From positions 1,116,001-1,180,000 of the forward strand of contig JAJGRE010000001.1 in the NCBI GenBank assembly GCA_021083345.1: a stretch of 64,000 nt of DNA, written 5' to 3'. A program made the position numbers and the translations under genes. The stretch's first letter is position 1; each line of letters starts with the position of its first letter. Below are positions 37,808 to 45,291 of this stretch, one piece after another. Source of the stretch: Calditrichales bacterium MX18-03. GTDB lineage: Bacteria > Bacillota > Clostridia > Lutisporales > Lutisporaceae. Below the pieces are notes generated by a model. It was given only the letters and a program-made list of their open reading frames with translations, made no database searches and had not been told where the DNA came from.

Positions 37808-39004
37808 ATGAATAAGAGAATTGTGATTGCCGGTGCAGGCATTGCCGGTCTGAGCGCTGCCAAAGCAGCCAGGGAACAGGATCCGGACAGCAGTATCCTG
37901 CTGCTGGAGGCAGGCGGCCAGAACACTTATACGAGAACAAGGCTTCCCGAGTACATATCCGGCGATGCATCCCTTAAGGAGCTGTTCCCTTATGATGATG
38001 CCTGGTATGAAAAGAACAGGATCTCCTTTTTCAAGAATACGGTGGTAACCGGTATCGATACCGAAGTGCAGACAGTCTCAACAACCAACGGCATTGTTGA
38101 ATATGATGCACTGGTTATAGCATCCGGCAGCAGCGGCAACATCCCCCCTATTCCCGGTGTGGATAAAGGGAATGTGTTTCCGGTCCGTACCATTGCGGAT
38201 GCAGACCGCATCAGAAGTCTGGCCGGCATTGGAAGCAGCTGCACCATTATCGGCGGCGGGCTGCTGGGCCTAGAGATGGCTTGGGCTATACGCCAACTGG
38301 GCTGCGAGGTCAATGTCATCGACCACAACTCCCGGCTTTTGTCCAAGCAGATTGATGAGCAGGGTGCCGCGCTGCTGAGCCGTGCCATTTCTCAGAAAGG
38401 GATCAAGGTTTACCTGAACGCCCAGACAAGAGAAATTACCGGTAAAGGCAAAGCGGAGTCGGTCATACTCAATAACGGAACAGCGATCTCGACGGACTTT
38501 GTCATCCTTTCAACGGGCGTTAAAGCCAATACACAGCCCTTTGCCGCTTCAGGAATCGCCATAGGCCGTTCCATACAGGTCAACAACCGCATGGAAACCA
38601 GTGTTAAAGGCATCTATGCCGCAGGGGATGTTGCAGAATACGAGGGCAAGAACTTCAGCATATGGCCTATCGCTTTGGCACATGGAAAGATTGCCGGTCA
38701 CAATGCGGCAGGCGGTGAAATGTGCTACACCGAAATCCAGCCCTTCACCAATCTGAAAATCAAAGGCATTACCATGTTCTCCATCGGCGATATCTCATGC
38801 AAGGACTGCGTCGCCATCAGTGAGTTGAGTCTTGAGCATAGCCGTTATATCAAGTTCTTCCTTCGTAACGGTGTAATCATCGGTTCCATCGTGTTTGGCG
38901 AAGCAAGCCTTCCGCTTAGAATAAAAAAAGCCGTGGAACAAAAGAAAATAGTGGCTGAAAAATGGGAAAGCATCGGAATCAACGATATTCTGGCAAACCT
39001 GTAG
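37808..39004 (+). CDS. FAD/NAD(P)-dependent oxidoreductase, rubredoxin-reductase type
   Basis: A 398-residue pyridine-nucleotide disulfide oxidoreductase-fold protein. FAD binding is at GAGIAGLSAAKAA (8-20), NAD(P)H binding at IGGGLLGLEMAW (about 154-165), and the second FAD motif at GIYAAGDVAEYEG (about 271-283). There is no redox CxxxxC, which fits NADH:rubredoxin or nitrite-reductase-like reductases rather than disulfide reductases. It is co-transcribed with the ferritin-like gene, suggesting an electron-transfer pair for peroxide or oxygen defence. Confidence 0.88.
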   Translation: MNKRIVIAGAGIAGLSAAKAAREQDPDSSILLLEAGGQNTYTRTRLPEYISGDASLKELFPYDDAWYEKNRISFFKNTVVTGIDTEVQTVSTTNGIVEYDALVIASGSSGNIPPIPGVDKGNVFPVRTIADADRIRSLAGIGSSCTIIGGGLLGLEMAWAIRQLGCEVNVIDHNSRLLSKQIDEQGAALLSRAISQKGIKVYLNAQTREITGKGKAESVILNNGTAISTDFVILSTGVKANTQPFAASGIAIGRSIQVNNRMETSVKGIYAAGDVAEYEGKNFSIWPIALAHGKIAGHNAAGGEMCYTEIQPFTNLKIKGITMFSIGDISCKDCVAISELSLEHSRYIKFFLRNGVIIGSIVFGEASLPLRIKKAVEQKKIVAEKWESIGINDILANL

Positions 39005-39049
39005 ACAAAAATGATGATTGGGCAGATGCCTAATCATCATTTTTGTCTA
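39002..39049. terminator. Bidirectional hairpin spanning two stop codons
   Basis: Arms of 18 bp (39002-39019 and 39032-39049) are exactly complementary, with a further GGC/GCC inside. The left arm contains part of the oxidoreductase stop codon and the right arm the last codons of the convergent gene, so the terminator is built into both coding ends. Confidence 0.88.
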
Positions 39050-39407
39050 ATATAACACCTTTCACCACATTTTGAAGCTCCCACTCCGTTTTTTCACATA
39101 GTAGCGCTTCCAGCTCATCCTTTAGCACCACGTCGGCTTTGTAATCAACGCCCTTCAGATAAATGCGCAGTACTTTTTTCAGCCGCTCCTGCACATCATC
39201 AATGATGTGGCCCAATTCATCCGCTCTGTCAATGGCATTCTCCACATCCTTGCGGTGGACTAAAGCAACCTTGTTGAACTCGTCGGCTGCACCGACCATC
39301 AGCCTGTAGGAGCTGGCCAGCGGCGTCAGCATCTCAGTCAGAACCTTGATATCCTTGCAAAGCCGCTCATCGAAGTAAGCCATTCTGTCAGAGTCGTTCC
39401 TGCTCAT
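39030..39407 (-). CDS. Hypothetical helical protein
   Basis: A 125-residue soluble, almost wholly helical protein with heptad-like spacing (VLTEMLTPLASSYRLMVGAA; VENAIDRADELGHIIDDVQE). I recognise no motif and do not assign a function. It is convergent with the oxidoreductase and divergent from the AEC transporter gene 129 bp away. Confidence 0.7.
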   Translation of the reverse strand: MSRNDSDRMAYFDERLCKDIKVLTEMLTPLASSYRLMVGAADEFNKVALVHRKDVENAIDRADELGHIIDDVQERLKKVLRIYLKGVDYKADVVLKDELEALLCEKTEWELQNVVKGVILDKNDD

Positions 39408-39536
39408 TTTTCATCACCATCAGCCTTATACTTATTGAATCTGCCTTCCTATACTTCTAAATAAATATATGATATAGTAAATAGGAGCATTCATCTAAAT
39501 GCTTGGAAGTATTGATTTTAAAAGAGGTACACGTCC

Positions 39537-40460
39537 ATGAGCTTTCAAACTGCCATCAACCAGATACTGATACTTTTCATCATGATGTTTATCGGTGTCG
39601 CAGCAAAAAGAACAAAAACCATCGACGATAATGCCCATAAAGCGATTTCCGCACTCCTGATCAGGGTGTCCTTACCCGCCTTGGTGCTTTCCTCAACCAA
39701 TTTTGAAAGGACGCCCGAAGTGATTCCCAATATGCTGCAGATAGCTGGCATTACAGCCATTTATTATCTAGCGGTCATACTGGGCTGCATTTTGATTACA
39801 CGTTTATTCAAATTCGACAGCAAGACTTCCTCGGTGTTCATTTCACTGATTGTTTTTGCCAATGTGGGATTTATGGGATATCCGGTGGTTCGCGCTTTTT
39901 TTGAGGAAATCGGCGTTTTTTATGCCAGCATCGTCAACATGTTCTTCAACATCCTTTTATGGACCTATGGTATCCTGCTTTTTAACAAGGAAAACGGCAT
40001 TGACTACAAAAAACTCATCAATATAGGAACGCTATCTTCCATTACAGCAGTCTTCATCTTCCTTTTCCAGATAAAGCTCCCATATGTGCTTTTCTCTGCG
40101 CTGGACATTACTGGCAGGATGACGGCGCCGCTCTCCATGATCCTGATCGGCGCATCCATTGCGGAAGTCAATTTTTCCAGCCTTTTCACCAATAGGAAAG
40201 TATTTGCGGTAGCCATCATCCGCTTGCTGGCGATCCCGCTGTCGACAGCGTTCATACTGAAGTCCCTGGGCTTCAACAGCATGGTTATCTCCATTTGCAC
40301 CATTATGGCAGCCATGCCCGCCGGCGCCACCAACGCCATTTTTTCAAAAGAATTTGATGTCGAACCACTTTTTGCCTCAATCGGTGTTTTTATATCAACC
40401 TTGCTCAGCATCATCACGCTTCCTGTCATTATCTATGTTTTGACTGTCTTTGTGCTATAG
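39537..40460 (+). CDS. AEC family transporter
   Basis: A 307-residue membrane protein with ten predicted helices, the size and topology of the auxin-efflux-carrier family (bile/arsenite/riboflavin superfamily). The start INQILILFIMMFIGVAAKR and the C-terminal IMAAMPAGATNAIFSKEF segment are typical. Bacterial members move malate, malonate or other organic acids; the substrate here is unknown. Confidence 0.9.
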   Translation: MSFQTAINQILILFIMMFIGVAAKRTKTIDDNAHKAISALLIRVSLPALVLSSTNFERTPEVIPNMLQIAGITAIYYLAVILGCILITRLFKFDSKTSSVFISLIVFANVGFMGYPVVRAFFEEIGVFYASIVNMFFNILLWTYGILLFNKENGIDYKKLINIGTLSSITAVFIFLFQIKLPYVLFSALDITGRMTAPLSMILIGASIAEVNFSSLFTNRKVFAVAIIRLLAIPLSTAFILKSLGFNSMVISICTIMAAMPAGATNAIFSKEFDVEPLFASIGVFISTLLSIITLPVIIYVLTVFVL

Positions 40461-40552
40461 CTGCTTAACATAATTTAATAGCACCGCCTTAAATTTCAAC
40501 TTATGTATTCACGGTGTCCATAGAATACTATAAATGAAAGGTGGTGTTTATA

Positions 40553-40822
40553 GTGCCAAGAAACACTGAAACAACATATAAAACGCTTCAAGGCCGGAGA
40601 ACCGGAAAGCGCAGCTCCAAAATCCTCGTTCCGGAAGCTGAAGGCGCCCTCAACAGTATGAAGCGGTCCATCGCCTCGGAATTCGGCATCAATTTTGATG
40701 TGGACGATAAAGGCAGCTACACCGCAAAGCAGTGTGGGCAAGTGGGCGGTGAAATGGTGAGACGGATCATCGAGCAAATGAAGCTGGAGATGGTCCAGTC
40801 AGGCAGAAACAGGTTTCAATAA
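40553..40822 (+). CDS. Alpha/beta-type small acid-soluble spore protein
   Basis: SASPs coat spore DNA and protect it from UV and heat, and are cut by GPR at germination. The 89-residue product starts at a GTG (40553) behind GAAAGGTGG. It has the family's EFGI protease site and a GQVGGEMVRRIIEQM segment, close to the conserved GGxMVKxMI motif. The N-terminal 40 residues are longer and more basic than in classical SspA-D, so this is a divergent member. Its protease gene gpr is in the same window. Confidence 0.9.
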   Translation: MPRNTETTYKTLQGRRTGKRSSKILVPEAEGALNSMKRSIASEFGINFDVDDKGSYTAKQCGQVGGEMVRRIIEQMKLEMVQSGRNRFQ

Positions 40823-40838
40823 AATGCTGATATTCAAG

Positions 40839-40902
40839 CCGAAATTGCGGTATCCTTGGGAATGGTGAGGGATCATGCCGGTGCAATTTCGGTTTTTATT
40901 TT
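40839..40902 (+). terminator. Terminator after the SASP gene
   Basis: CCGAAATTGC at 40839-40848 pairs with GCAATTTCGG at 40883-40892 and is followed by a T-run (40893-40897). It separates the spore-protein gene from selC. Confidence 0.85.
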
Positions 40903-40955
40903 GCTGCATTGATTTTTGCGCAGATTTATGTTATCTTAATGATTGAATCATACAT

Positions 40956-41052
40956 GGGGGTAGATGGGTGCTGGTGTATCCTCCGGTCTTCAAAACCGGC
41001 ATGCGGGGTTGGTAGCCTCGTGGGTGGGTTCGATTCCCACATACTCCCGCCA
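40956..41052 (+). tRNA. selC: tRNA-Sec (anticodon TCA)
   Basis: This tRNA inserts selenocysteine at UGA codons after charging by SerRS and conversion by SelA. The 97-nt gene has all class-specific features: a long acceptor arm (seven pairs plus a G-A at position eight), a six-pair D stem (40966-40971 with 40976-40981), an anticodon stem CCGGT/ACCGG with loop CTTCAAA giving TCA at 40990-40992, a long variable arm (CGGGG/CCTCG), T arm GTGGG/CCCAC and an encoded CCA. The 3' half from 40987 is the attachment site of the prophage, which leaves the tRNA intact. selA and selB are not in the window. Confidence 0.95.
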
Positions 41053-41060
41053 ATTGAAAA
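40987..41060 (+). repeat. attL core: 74-bp direct repeat with attR
   Basis: Bases 40987-41060 are identical to 52439-52512. The repeat begins in the anticodon stem of tRNA-Sec, runs through the anticodon loop and 3' half, and extends 8 bp beyond CCA. This is the classical arrangement left by a tyrosine integrase acting in a tRNA gene. Confidence 0.97.
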
Positions 41061-41082
41061 GACTTGATTCTATGAAATAATG

Positions 41083-41115
41083 AAGGACTTTCATCATTGC
41101 GATGAGAGTCCTTTT
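41083..41115. terminator. Terminator at the left end of the prophage
   Basis: AAGGACTTTCATC and GATGAGAGTCCTTTT form a 13-bp stem with one wobble and a 5-nt loop. It can stop transcription leaving selC on the plus strand, and prophage transcription leaving on the minus strand. Confidence 0.85.
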
Positions 41116-41125
41116 CTGTGCGGTC

Positions 41126-41145
41126 TCTAACATTTTTCTAACATG
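41126..41145. repeat. Left 20-bp integrase arm-type repeat
   Basis: TCTAACATTTTTCTAACATG occurs here and again at 52305-52324, same orientation, near the other end. Each copy holds two TCTAACAT units separated by 3 bp. Paired direct repeats inside both ends of an element with an AP2-type integrase are typical arm-binding sites. Confidence 0.75.
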
Positions 41146-41149
41146 CGGA

Positions 41150-41452
41150 TTAATTTGATTTTACTTTACTACCAAAGATAAAACCAACCATAGTAGTAAT
41201 TATTGGCGATACTATCTCCCAATATTTAACGGTGGGAAGTGTTTTCAAATTGTCTGGCAAAAATGTATAAACAAGTCCTGACATTGATAGTATTATTGCT
41301 ATGAAACCAACAATATAAAGTGAAGTATTCTCATTACATCCAAAAAACTTTCCTAAAACACCAGCTTTCAAATCCAATTCCTTCTGTTTTGTTGTGCTAT
41401 TAAAGTATGCTTTTGCTAGTGTCGGGTCTTGAGGCAGCAATAATTTACTCAT
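41150..41452 (-). CDS. Cargo protein with two membrane helices
   Basis: A 100-residue protein with a soluble N-terminal segment (1-42, LLLPQDPTLAKAYFNSTTKQ) and two membrane helices (about 44-65 and 80-95). No family recognised. It begins directly where the stop codon of the preceding gene ends and is read with it, as a two-gene unit between the integrase and attL. This is a common place for accessory genes, so it is more likely cargo than phage structure. Confidence 0.7.
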   Translation of the reverse strand: MSKLLLPQDPTLAKAYFNSTTKQKELDLKAGVLGKFFGCNENTSLYIVGFIAIILSMSGLVYTFLPDNLKTLPTVKYWEIVSPIITTMVGFIFGSKVKSN

Positions 41453-41845
41453 TTATACTACCTCCCCTTCATACCAAGTATAATGTAATAATCTACTTTT
41501 ATTCCCACCCAAATCTTGAACCGAGAAAGCTAAATACAATCTTCTCTTCTCCAATTCTCCTATTTCAATTGGTTTTTTTGTTCCAAATCCTGTTACACTC
41601 TTAAAATTCACCAATGTTAATTCTGCTTCTTTTTCATTTACCAAGTTATAGTTAAAAGATACGCTATCCATTTTATCATCATCATTAACAAACTTTATTC
41701 TAACTAGCACTTCCCCCTCTTCGTCAGTTATACTAAACACTATCGGTTCATCTTCGTACTGTATAACTGAACCTGTTTCAATAATCTTATGATTTTGACT
41801 GTGCACTTTTATTTGGGCCAACAGTAGTCCTCCTCTCATATTCAT
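41453..41845 (-). CDS. Cargo protein, beta-rich, possibly DUF6864-like
   Basis: A 130-residue soluble protein with strand-rich pattern (IQYEDEPIVFSITDEEGEVL; VRIKFVNDD). It may belong to the DUF6864 group, but I cannot confirm that. It pairs with the downstream two-helix protein, suggesting a soluble sensor plus a membrane effector. It starts 60 bp after the integrase stop and may share the phage transcript or have its own promoter. Confidence 0.65.
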   Translation of the reverse strand: MNMRGGLLLAQIKVHSQNHKIIETGSVIQYEDEPIVFSITDEEGEVLVRIKFVNDDDKMDSVSFNYNLVNEKEAELTLVNFKSVTGFGTKKPIEIGELEKRRLYLAFSVQDLGGNKSRLLHYTWYEGEVV

Positions 41846-41905
41846 TTATTCTACATTTTTCTTATAATTATAGCATAATTTTACATTAGTGGTAATTACA
41901 ATAAT

Positions 41906-43048
41906 CTATTTCTTCTTGAAAATTGCATCATCAATCTTACTAGCAGCATCCTGCTGCATCTCTTTAAGCACGTGGCTATATAGATCAAGCGTAATACCTA
42001 TGGTCGAATGGCCAAGCCGTTCCGAAGCTACTTTTGCCGGCACGTTATGCTTTAACATCAAAGTTGCATTGGTATGCCGTAGATCATGGAAGCGTATCAA
42101 CTGCAGCTTATTTCTTTTCAGTACATTCATGAACAAGGTACTGAATGTGCCTGGGTTGAAAGGATGGCCGTCATCGTAACAAGATACAAGTTCATTCTCC
42201 TGGTAGGCTTCCCCCATCACCGCCTTTGTTTCTTCCTGCTTTTCCTTGTGAGCCTTTAAAGCTTCTATAATTGTTCCCGGTGAAATGATTACCCTTTTGC
42301 TTGTCTCAGTCTTAGGATCATGGAAGATAACGCCTTTGTTTGTTTTCAGCAATGTATTATTAATTGTAATCGCACAGTTTTCAAAGTCTATATCACTCCA
42401 TCTGAGCCCCAGGGCTTCTCCCCTTCTCAATCCTAATCCTACAGCGAGCAGTACCGGTATATAAAGATTTGTCGGTTCAAATGCCTCCAGCATTCTCTGG
42501 ACCTGTTCCTCGTCAATAACAGATGCACGATACTTCTTTTGTTTCGGCAGTTCCACGAACTCCGTAACATTCCTATTAATAATCTGCATTTTCATTGCAT
42601 GGTTCAATGCTCTTTTCATGATTCTATGTATGTTCAAAATTGACTTAGGAGATAGACCGCCTTTTCCGTCAATACGGCCTTTCTCCAGCTTTTCTTTATA
42701 AAAAGTCTGTATTTGTATCGGCTGAAGCTTCTGGATCAGTACGTCACCTAATGCCGGGATTATGTGAATATCGACAATGTACTTATATCCATCTTTTGTT
42801 GTCTCTGTCAGGTTCGGCTCTACGATATCATCAAACCATCTTTTCAGAAACTCTCTCAGGGTTATCTTTTCAGGATTAACAAAAGTGCCATTCTCAATCT
42901 GATTCAATATTTTTGTAAGCTCTTTTTCTGCTTCCTTTTTTGTCCTGAATCCGTTATACCATTTCTGCTTACGTTTGCCGTCCTTATCCCTGCCAATATC
43001 TACAATAATGGAATAGGTATTGCCTTTCTTTGTAATACTCCCTCTCAT
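41906..43048 (-). CDS. int: Tyrosine recombinase, prophage integrase
   Basis: Site-specific recombinase that inserts and excises the element at selC. The 380-residue protein has an AP2-like arm-binding domain (1-55, with the KQKWYNGFRTKKEAE pattern), a SAM-like core-binding domain (about 60-160) and the catalytic domain. Catalytic residues visible are R in GLGLRRGEALGLRW, H-x2-R in FHDLRHTNA, H in ERLGHSTIGI and the nucleophile Y in DLYSHV. Its start overlaps the excisionase stop (ATGA). Confidence 0.96.
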   Translation of the reverse strand: MRGSITKKGNTYSIIVDIGRDKDGKRKQKWYNGFRTKKEAEKELTKILNQIENGTFVNPEKITLREFLKRWFDDIVEPNLTETTKDGYKYIVDIHIIPALGDVLIQKLQPIQIQTFYKEKLEKGRIDGKGGLSPKSILNIHRIMKRALNHAMKMQIINRNVTEFVELPKQKKYRASVIDEEQVQRMLEAFEPTNLYIPVLLAVGLGLRRGEALGLRWSDIDFENCAITINNTLLKTNKGVIFHDPKTETSKRVIISPGTIIEALKAHKEKQEETKAVMGEAYQENELVSCYDDGHPFNPGTFSTLFMNVLKRNKLQLIRFHDLRHTNATLMLKHNVPAKVASERLGHSTIGITLDLYSHVLKEMQQDAASKIDDAIFKKK

Positions 43049-43221
43049 TCTGCACCAGCCGCCTTTTCTAACCAGTTTTCAAGGGCACGCTTTGGTATAA
43101 GGTATCGCCTTCCGACCCGAACATGGGGAATCTGCTTCTGTATCAGCAACTCGTATACTTTGTTCAATCCGATATTCAATATCTCCGCAACTTCAAAAGA
43201 TGTATAAACCAATTTCTCCAT
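43045..43221 (-). CDS. xis: Excisionase, helix-turn-helix protein
   Basis: A 58-residue MerR/excisionase-type winged helix: EVAEILNIGLNKVYELL is the helix-turn-helix and IPHVRVGRRYLIPKRALENW is the wing region. Such proteins bend DNA and direct the integrase toward excision. ATG at 43221. Its stop overlaps the integrase start by 4 nt, so the two are translationally coupled. Confidence 0.92.
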   Translation of the reverse strand: MEKLVYTSFEVAEILNIGLNKVYELLIQKQIPHVRVGRRYLIPKRALENWLEKAAGAE

Positions 43222-43234
43222 ATCCTCTACCCCC

Positions 43235-44323
43235 TTATTGTAAAAGTGATTTTTTCCATTCTACAACCTCCTGGAAGTTTGTTTCCCTCCGGTGAAGGTA
43301 AGTGCTTCCCTGGGATTTAATCATTCTCATGACTTCATCGATATCATTCAAATCTGCCCTGGCAGCGTATGAAGTAATGTTTCCGATTGTGCCGGGGATA
43401 AGGGCAAAGGCCGACGAATCAAGCTGCTTTTCCCGCTGTATCAATGGTCTTGACAAAAAGCCGTCAAAGGCCTCCTGAATGCTCTGCCATGCCGAGTCTG
43501 TGGTGCAGTTCTCTATCCTTGTATGGTCGAGCTGCTTCTTGGTAAGCCATGACCGGGTGCAATATTTCCAGAGGGATTTCAAACTCTCCAGGGTATCCTC
43601 CACGCTTTCCAGCTTGACTTCCTTCAAATAGTCCCGGTTCAGCTGAAATTCAACGTTCCAGACTTTTTCCGGATTCAGTCCAGCCTTTTCCCACACTTCA
43701 TAGAACCACAGCTTTTGCCGTTTCTGCTTCACTTCCAGGGACTTGTCATAAATACGACACATGACCTTGCCTGTGGCTCCGGAGCCGAAGTATACGCTGG
43801 CAATGCGACGATTGTTCCTGTAGATGGTATCGAGGCAGTAACGGCCTTCAAAGGTCTCGATATCGTCAGCCATCAGCTCCATTTCATCAGTATGGCAGCA
43901 CAAGTCTATACGGCTTATCTTGTTCGACTTGATATCGCCGATATTGGTGGTTATCCATTCTTTGATGGTATCCCAGGCTTTTTCCACGCCCATGCTCCAG
44001 AGGCATTCCGACTTTAATCGGATGAAGATGGGGTAGAAGCTTTCTTTGTTTGAGCGGTGTTGGGCTATTTTGATTTCATAGGCATCATTGTGCAGGATGT
44101 ATGCATATCCCCTGGAACCATTGGATAGGATTTCAAAGGATTGATTTCCTACCTGTATGATATGGTTATTACTCATGCTGTGCTGTTGGGCTTCTTTTGC
44201 CTTGCACTTTTCCAGCTCCAGTCTTATGAGTATGTCTGCCGAAGCTTGTTTCTCCATATCGGCAAAGCCGTAGTTGTGAATGTCCAATGTTGCGCATAGG
44301 GTGTCTATGTTGGGTATTTTCAT
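43235..44323 (-). CDS. Rep_trans-type replication initiation protein
   Basis: Rolling-circle initiator related to RstA of CTX phage and to plasmid and Tn916 replication proteins (PF02486). The 362-residue protein has the family's ISRIDLCCHTDEM segment (about 145), YFGSGATGKVMCRIYDKSLEV and NVEFQLNRDYL, with a catalytic tyrosine expected in the YDK region. It would nick the plus-strand origin to make the single-stranded phage genome. It lies just upstream of xis-int. Confidence 0.88.
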   Translation of the reverse strand: MKIPNIDTLCATLDIHNYGFADMEKQASADILIRLELEKCKAKEAQQHSMSNNHIIQVGNQSFEILSNGSRGYAYILHNDAYEIKIAQHRSNKESFYPIFIRLKSECLWSMGVEKAWDTIKEWITTNIGDIKSNKISRIDLCCHTDEMELMADDIETFEGRYCLDTIYRNNRRIASVYFGSGATGKVMCRIYDKSLEVKQKRQKLWFYEVWEKAGLNPEKVWNVEFQLNRDYLKEVKLESVEDTLESLKSLWKYCTRSWLTKKQLDHTRIENCTTDSAWQSIQEAFDGFLSRPLIQREKQLDSSAFALIPGTIGNITSYAARADLNDIDEVMRMIKSQGSTYLHRRETNFQEVVEWKKSLLQ

Positions 44324-44360
44324 GGGTTTTGACCTCCTGTTTTTTATTAACCTGTGTTTG

Positions 44361-44389
44361 GACCCCCTCTGTTAGTAAGGACGGGGGTC
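44361..44389 (-). promoter_or_regulatory. GC-rich hairpin in the rep leader
   Basis: GACCCCC at 44361-44367 and GGGGGTC at 44383-44389 form a stem 38 nt upstream of the rep start codon on the minus strand. It has no U-run, so it may regulate rep translation or attenuate transcription rather than terminate it. Confidence 0.5.
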
Positions 44390-44603
44390 AAGGTTTTTCC
44401 GAGCAATTACGGCAGCACTTGACCTTATACCAATAGTTGTAGGTCATATGTGAGACAAATTCCCATAATAGCGCAATGAGTACCGGGATAATGAAATTGA
44501 AGTTGCCATAGTAGATATACATCTCATTCATCACATACAGCAATATAGCTAAAATGGTACATTCAAGAACTTGAAGGGAGTAGAAGACGGTTTTCTTTCT
44601 CAT
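44388..44603 (-). CDS. Small two-helix membrane protein
   Basis: A 71-residue protein with two membrane helices (about 5-25, 35-52) and a C-terminal cytoplasmic tail with a C-C-x2-C cluster (KVKCCRNCSEKP). Function unknown. It lies between the hairpin-rich region and rep in the phage operon. Confidence 0.65.
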   Translation of the reverse strand: MRKKTVFYSLQVLECTILAILLYVMNEMYIYYGNFNFIIPVLIALLWEFVSHMTYNYWYKVKCCRNCSEKP

Positions 44604-44897
44604 GAATATCCTCCTAGCTTTGTGGTTTATGGCTTACAACGGTATCAAGAACTTTCGCGGCATAAGCCTCTGGAGCCGGGCCCTGTGGTCATTTATTCCA
44701 CGGTTTCTTGACACCGTTATATTTTTCGTGCCGTGATGTTCTTGCGATGGCGATGGGATGGGGAAGCAGCAGTTTCCTTCGAGCCATCACTTTCAGAAGT
44801 GTAGCACGAAAAACCGCTTAGTCTGTGCTTTATCCGCTCAAGCTCCGAACAAAGAAGCAGCCAATTGCGATCATTGTTACCATGCCTGTATCCGGTG
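44604..44897. other. Noncoding hairpin-rich region, candidate origin or packaging signal
   Basis: This is the longest gap in the minus-strand operon. It has nested inverted repeats: 44638-44651 with 44705-44718 (14 bp, one mismatch) enclosing CTGTGG/CCACGG; TTTTTCGTGC at 44722-44731 with its exact complement at 44804-44813, enclosing GTGATG/CATCAC (44733-44738, 44785-44790); and AGCCAATT at 44859-44866 with 44900-44907. Filamentous phages keep double- and single-strand origins and the packaging hairpin in such a region, beside rep. Which hairpin does what cannot be read here. Confidence 0.65.
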
Positions 44898-45173
44898 TTA
44901 ATTGGCTTTCCTCTCTCTTATTCTCCATTCATAAAAGCAGAGGTTTTTGCAGTATGTATGCCGCATCCATTCATAGCTAATCCGATACTTTTCATCCAGC
45001 CAGAACAGCAGCAGCGACACCGGGATGGAAGCCAGGAACACTATTATGAAAATCGGCCTTTGTTCTTCGATATATCCCCATATTGAGATGACAACCGTTA
45101 TTGACAACAGGTGCAGCAAGCCCATAAACCAGAATCGCAGGCACTTAACAGCATATTCCTTCACTTTTTTCAT
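44898..45173 (-). CDS. Small two-helix membrane protein
   Basis: A 91-residue protein with two membrane helices (about 15-34 and 41-58) and a strongly basic C-terminus (YEWRIRERKAN). AAAGGAG lies 12 nt before the start. It follows the Zot gene, the position of minor assembly or superinfection-exclusion proteins in inoviruses; its role is unknown. Confidence 0.65.
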   Translation of the reverse strand: MKKVKEYAVKCLRFWFMGLLHLLSITVVISIWGYIEEQRPIFIIVFLASIPVSLLLFWLDEKYRISYEWMRHTYCKNLCFYEWRIRERKAN

Positions 45174-45291
45174 TTACTCTGTATATCTCCTTTCTTAGAA
45201 GCTTATGTACTTCTTTTTCTGCCATTTTTTTAGGCTAACCAATAGGATAATATTTCCATATTGCAGTTGCATTCAGCCTTTCATATTTGCC

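Noticed and set aside
41906-44323. Tn916/ICE-type conjugative element
   Set aside because: Integrase, excisionase and Rep_trans occur in such elements, but there is no relaxase, coupling protein or T4SS gene, while Zot and coat-like genes are present.
45174-45260. 26-codon leader peptide before the 45173 gene
   Set aside because: It has a start and stop but no conserved feature, and mainly contains the ribosome site of the next gene.
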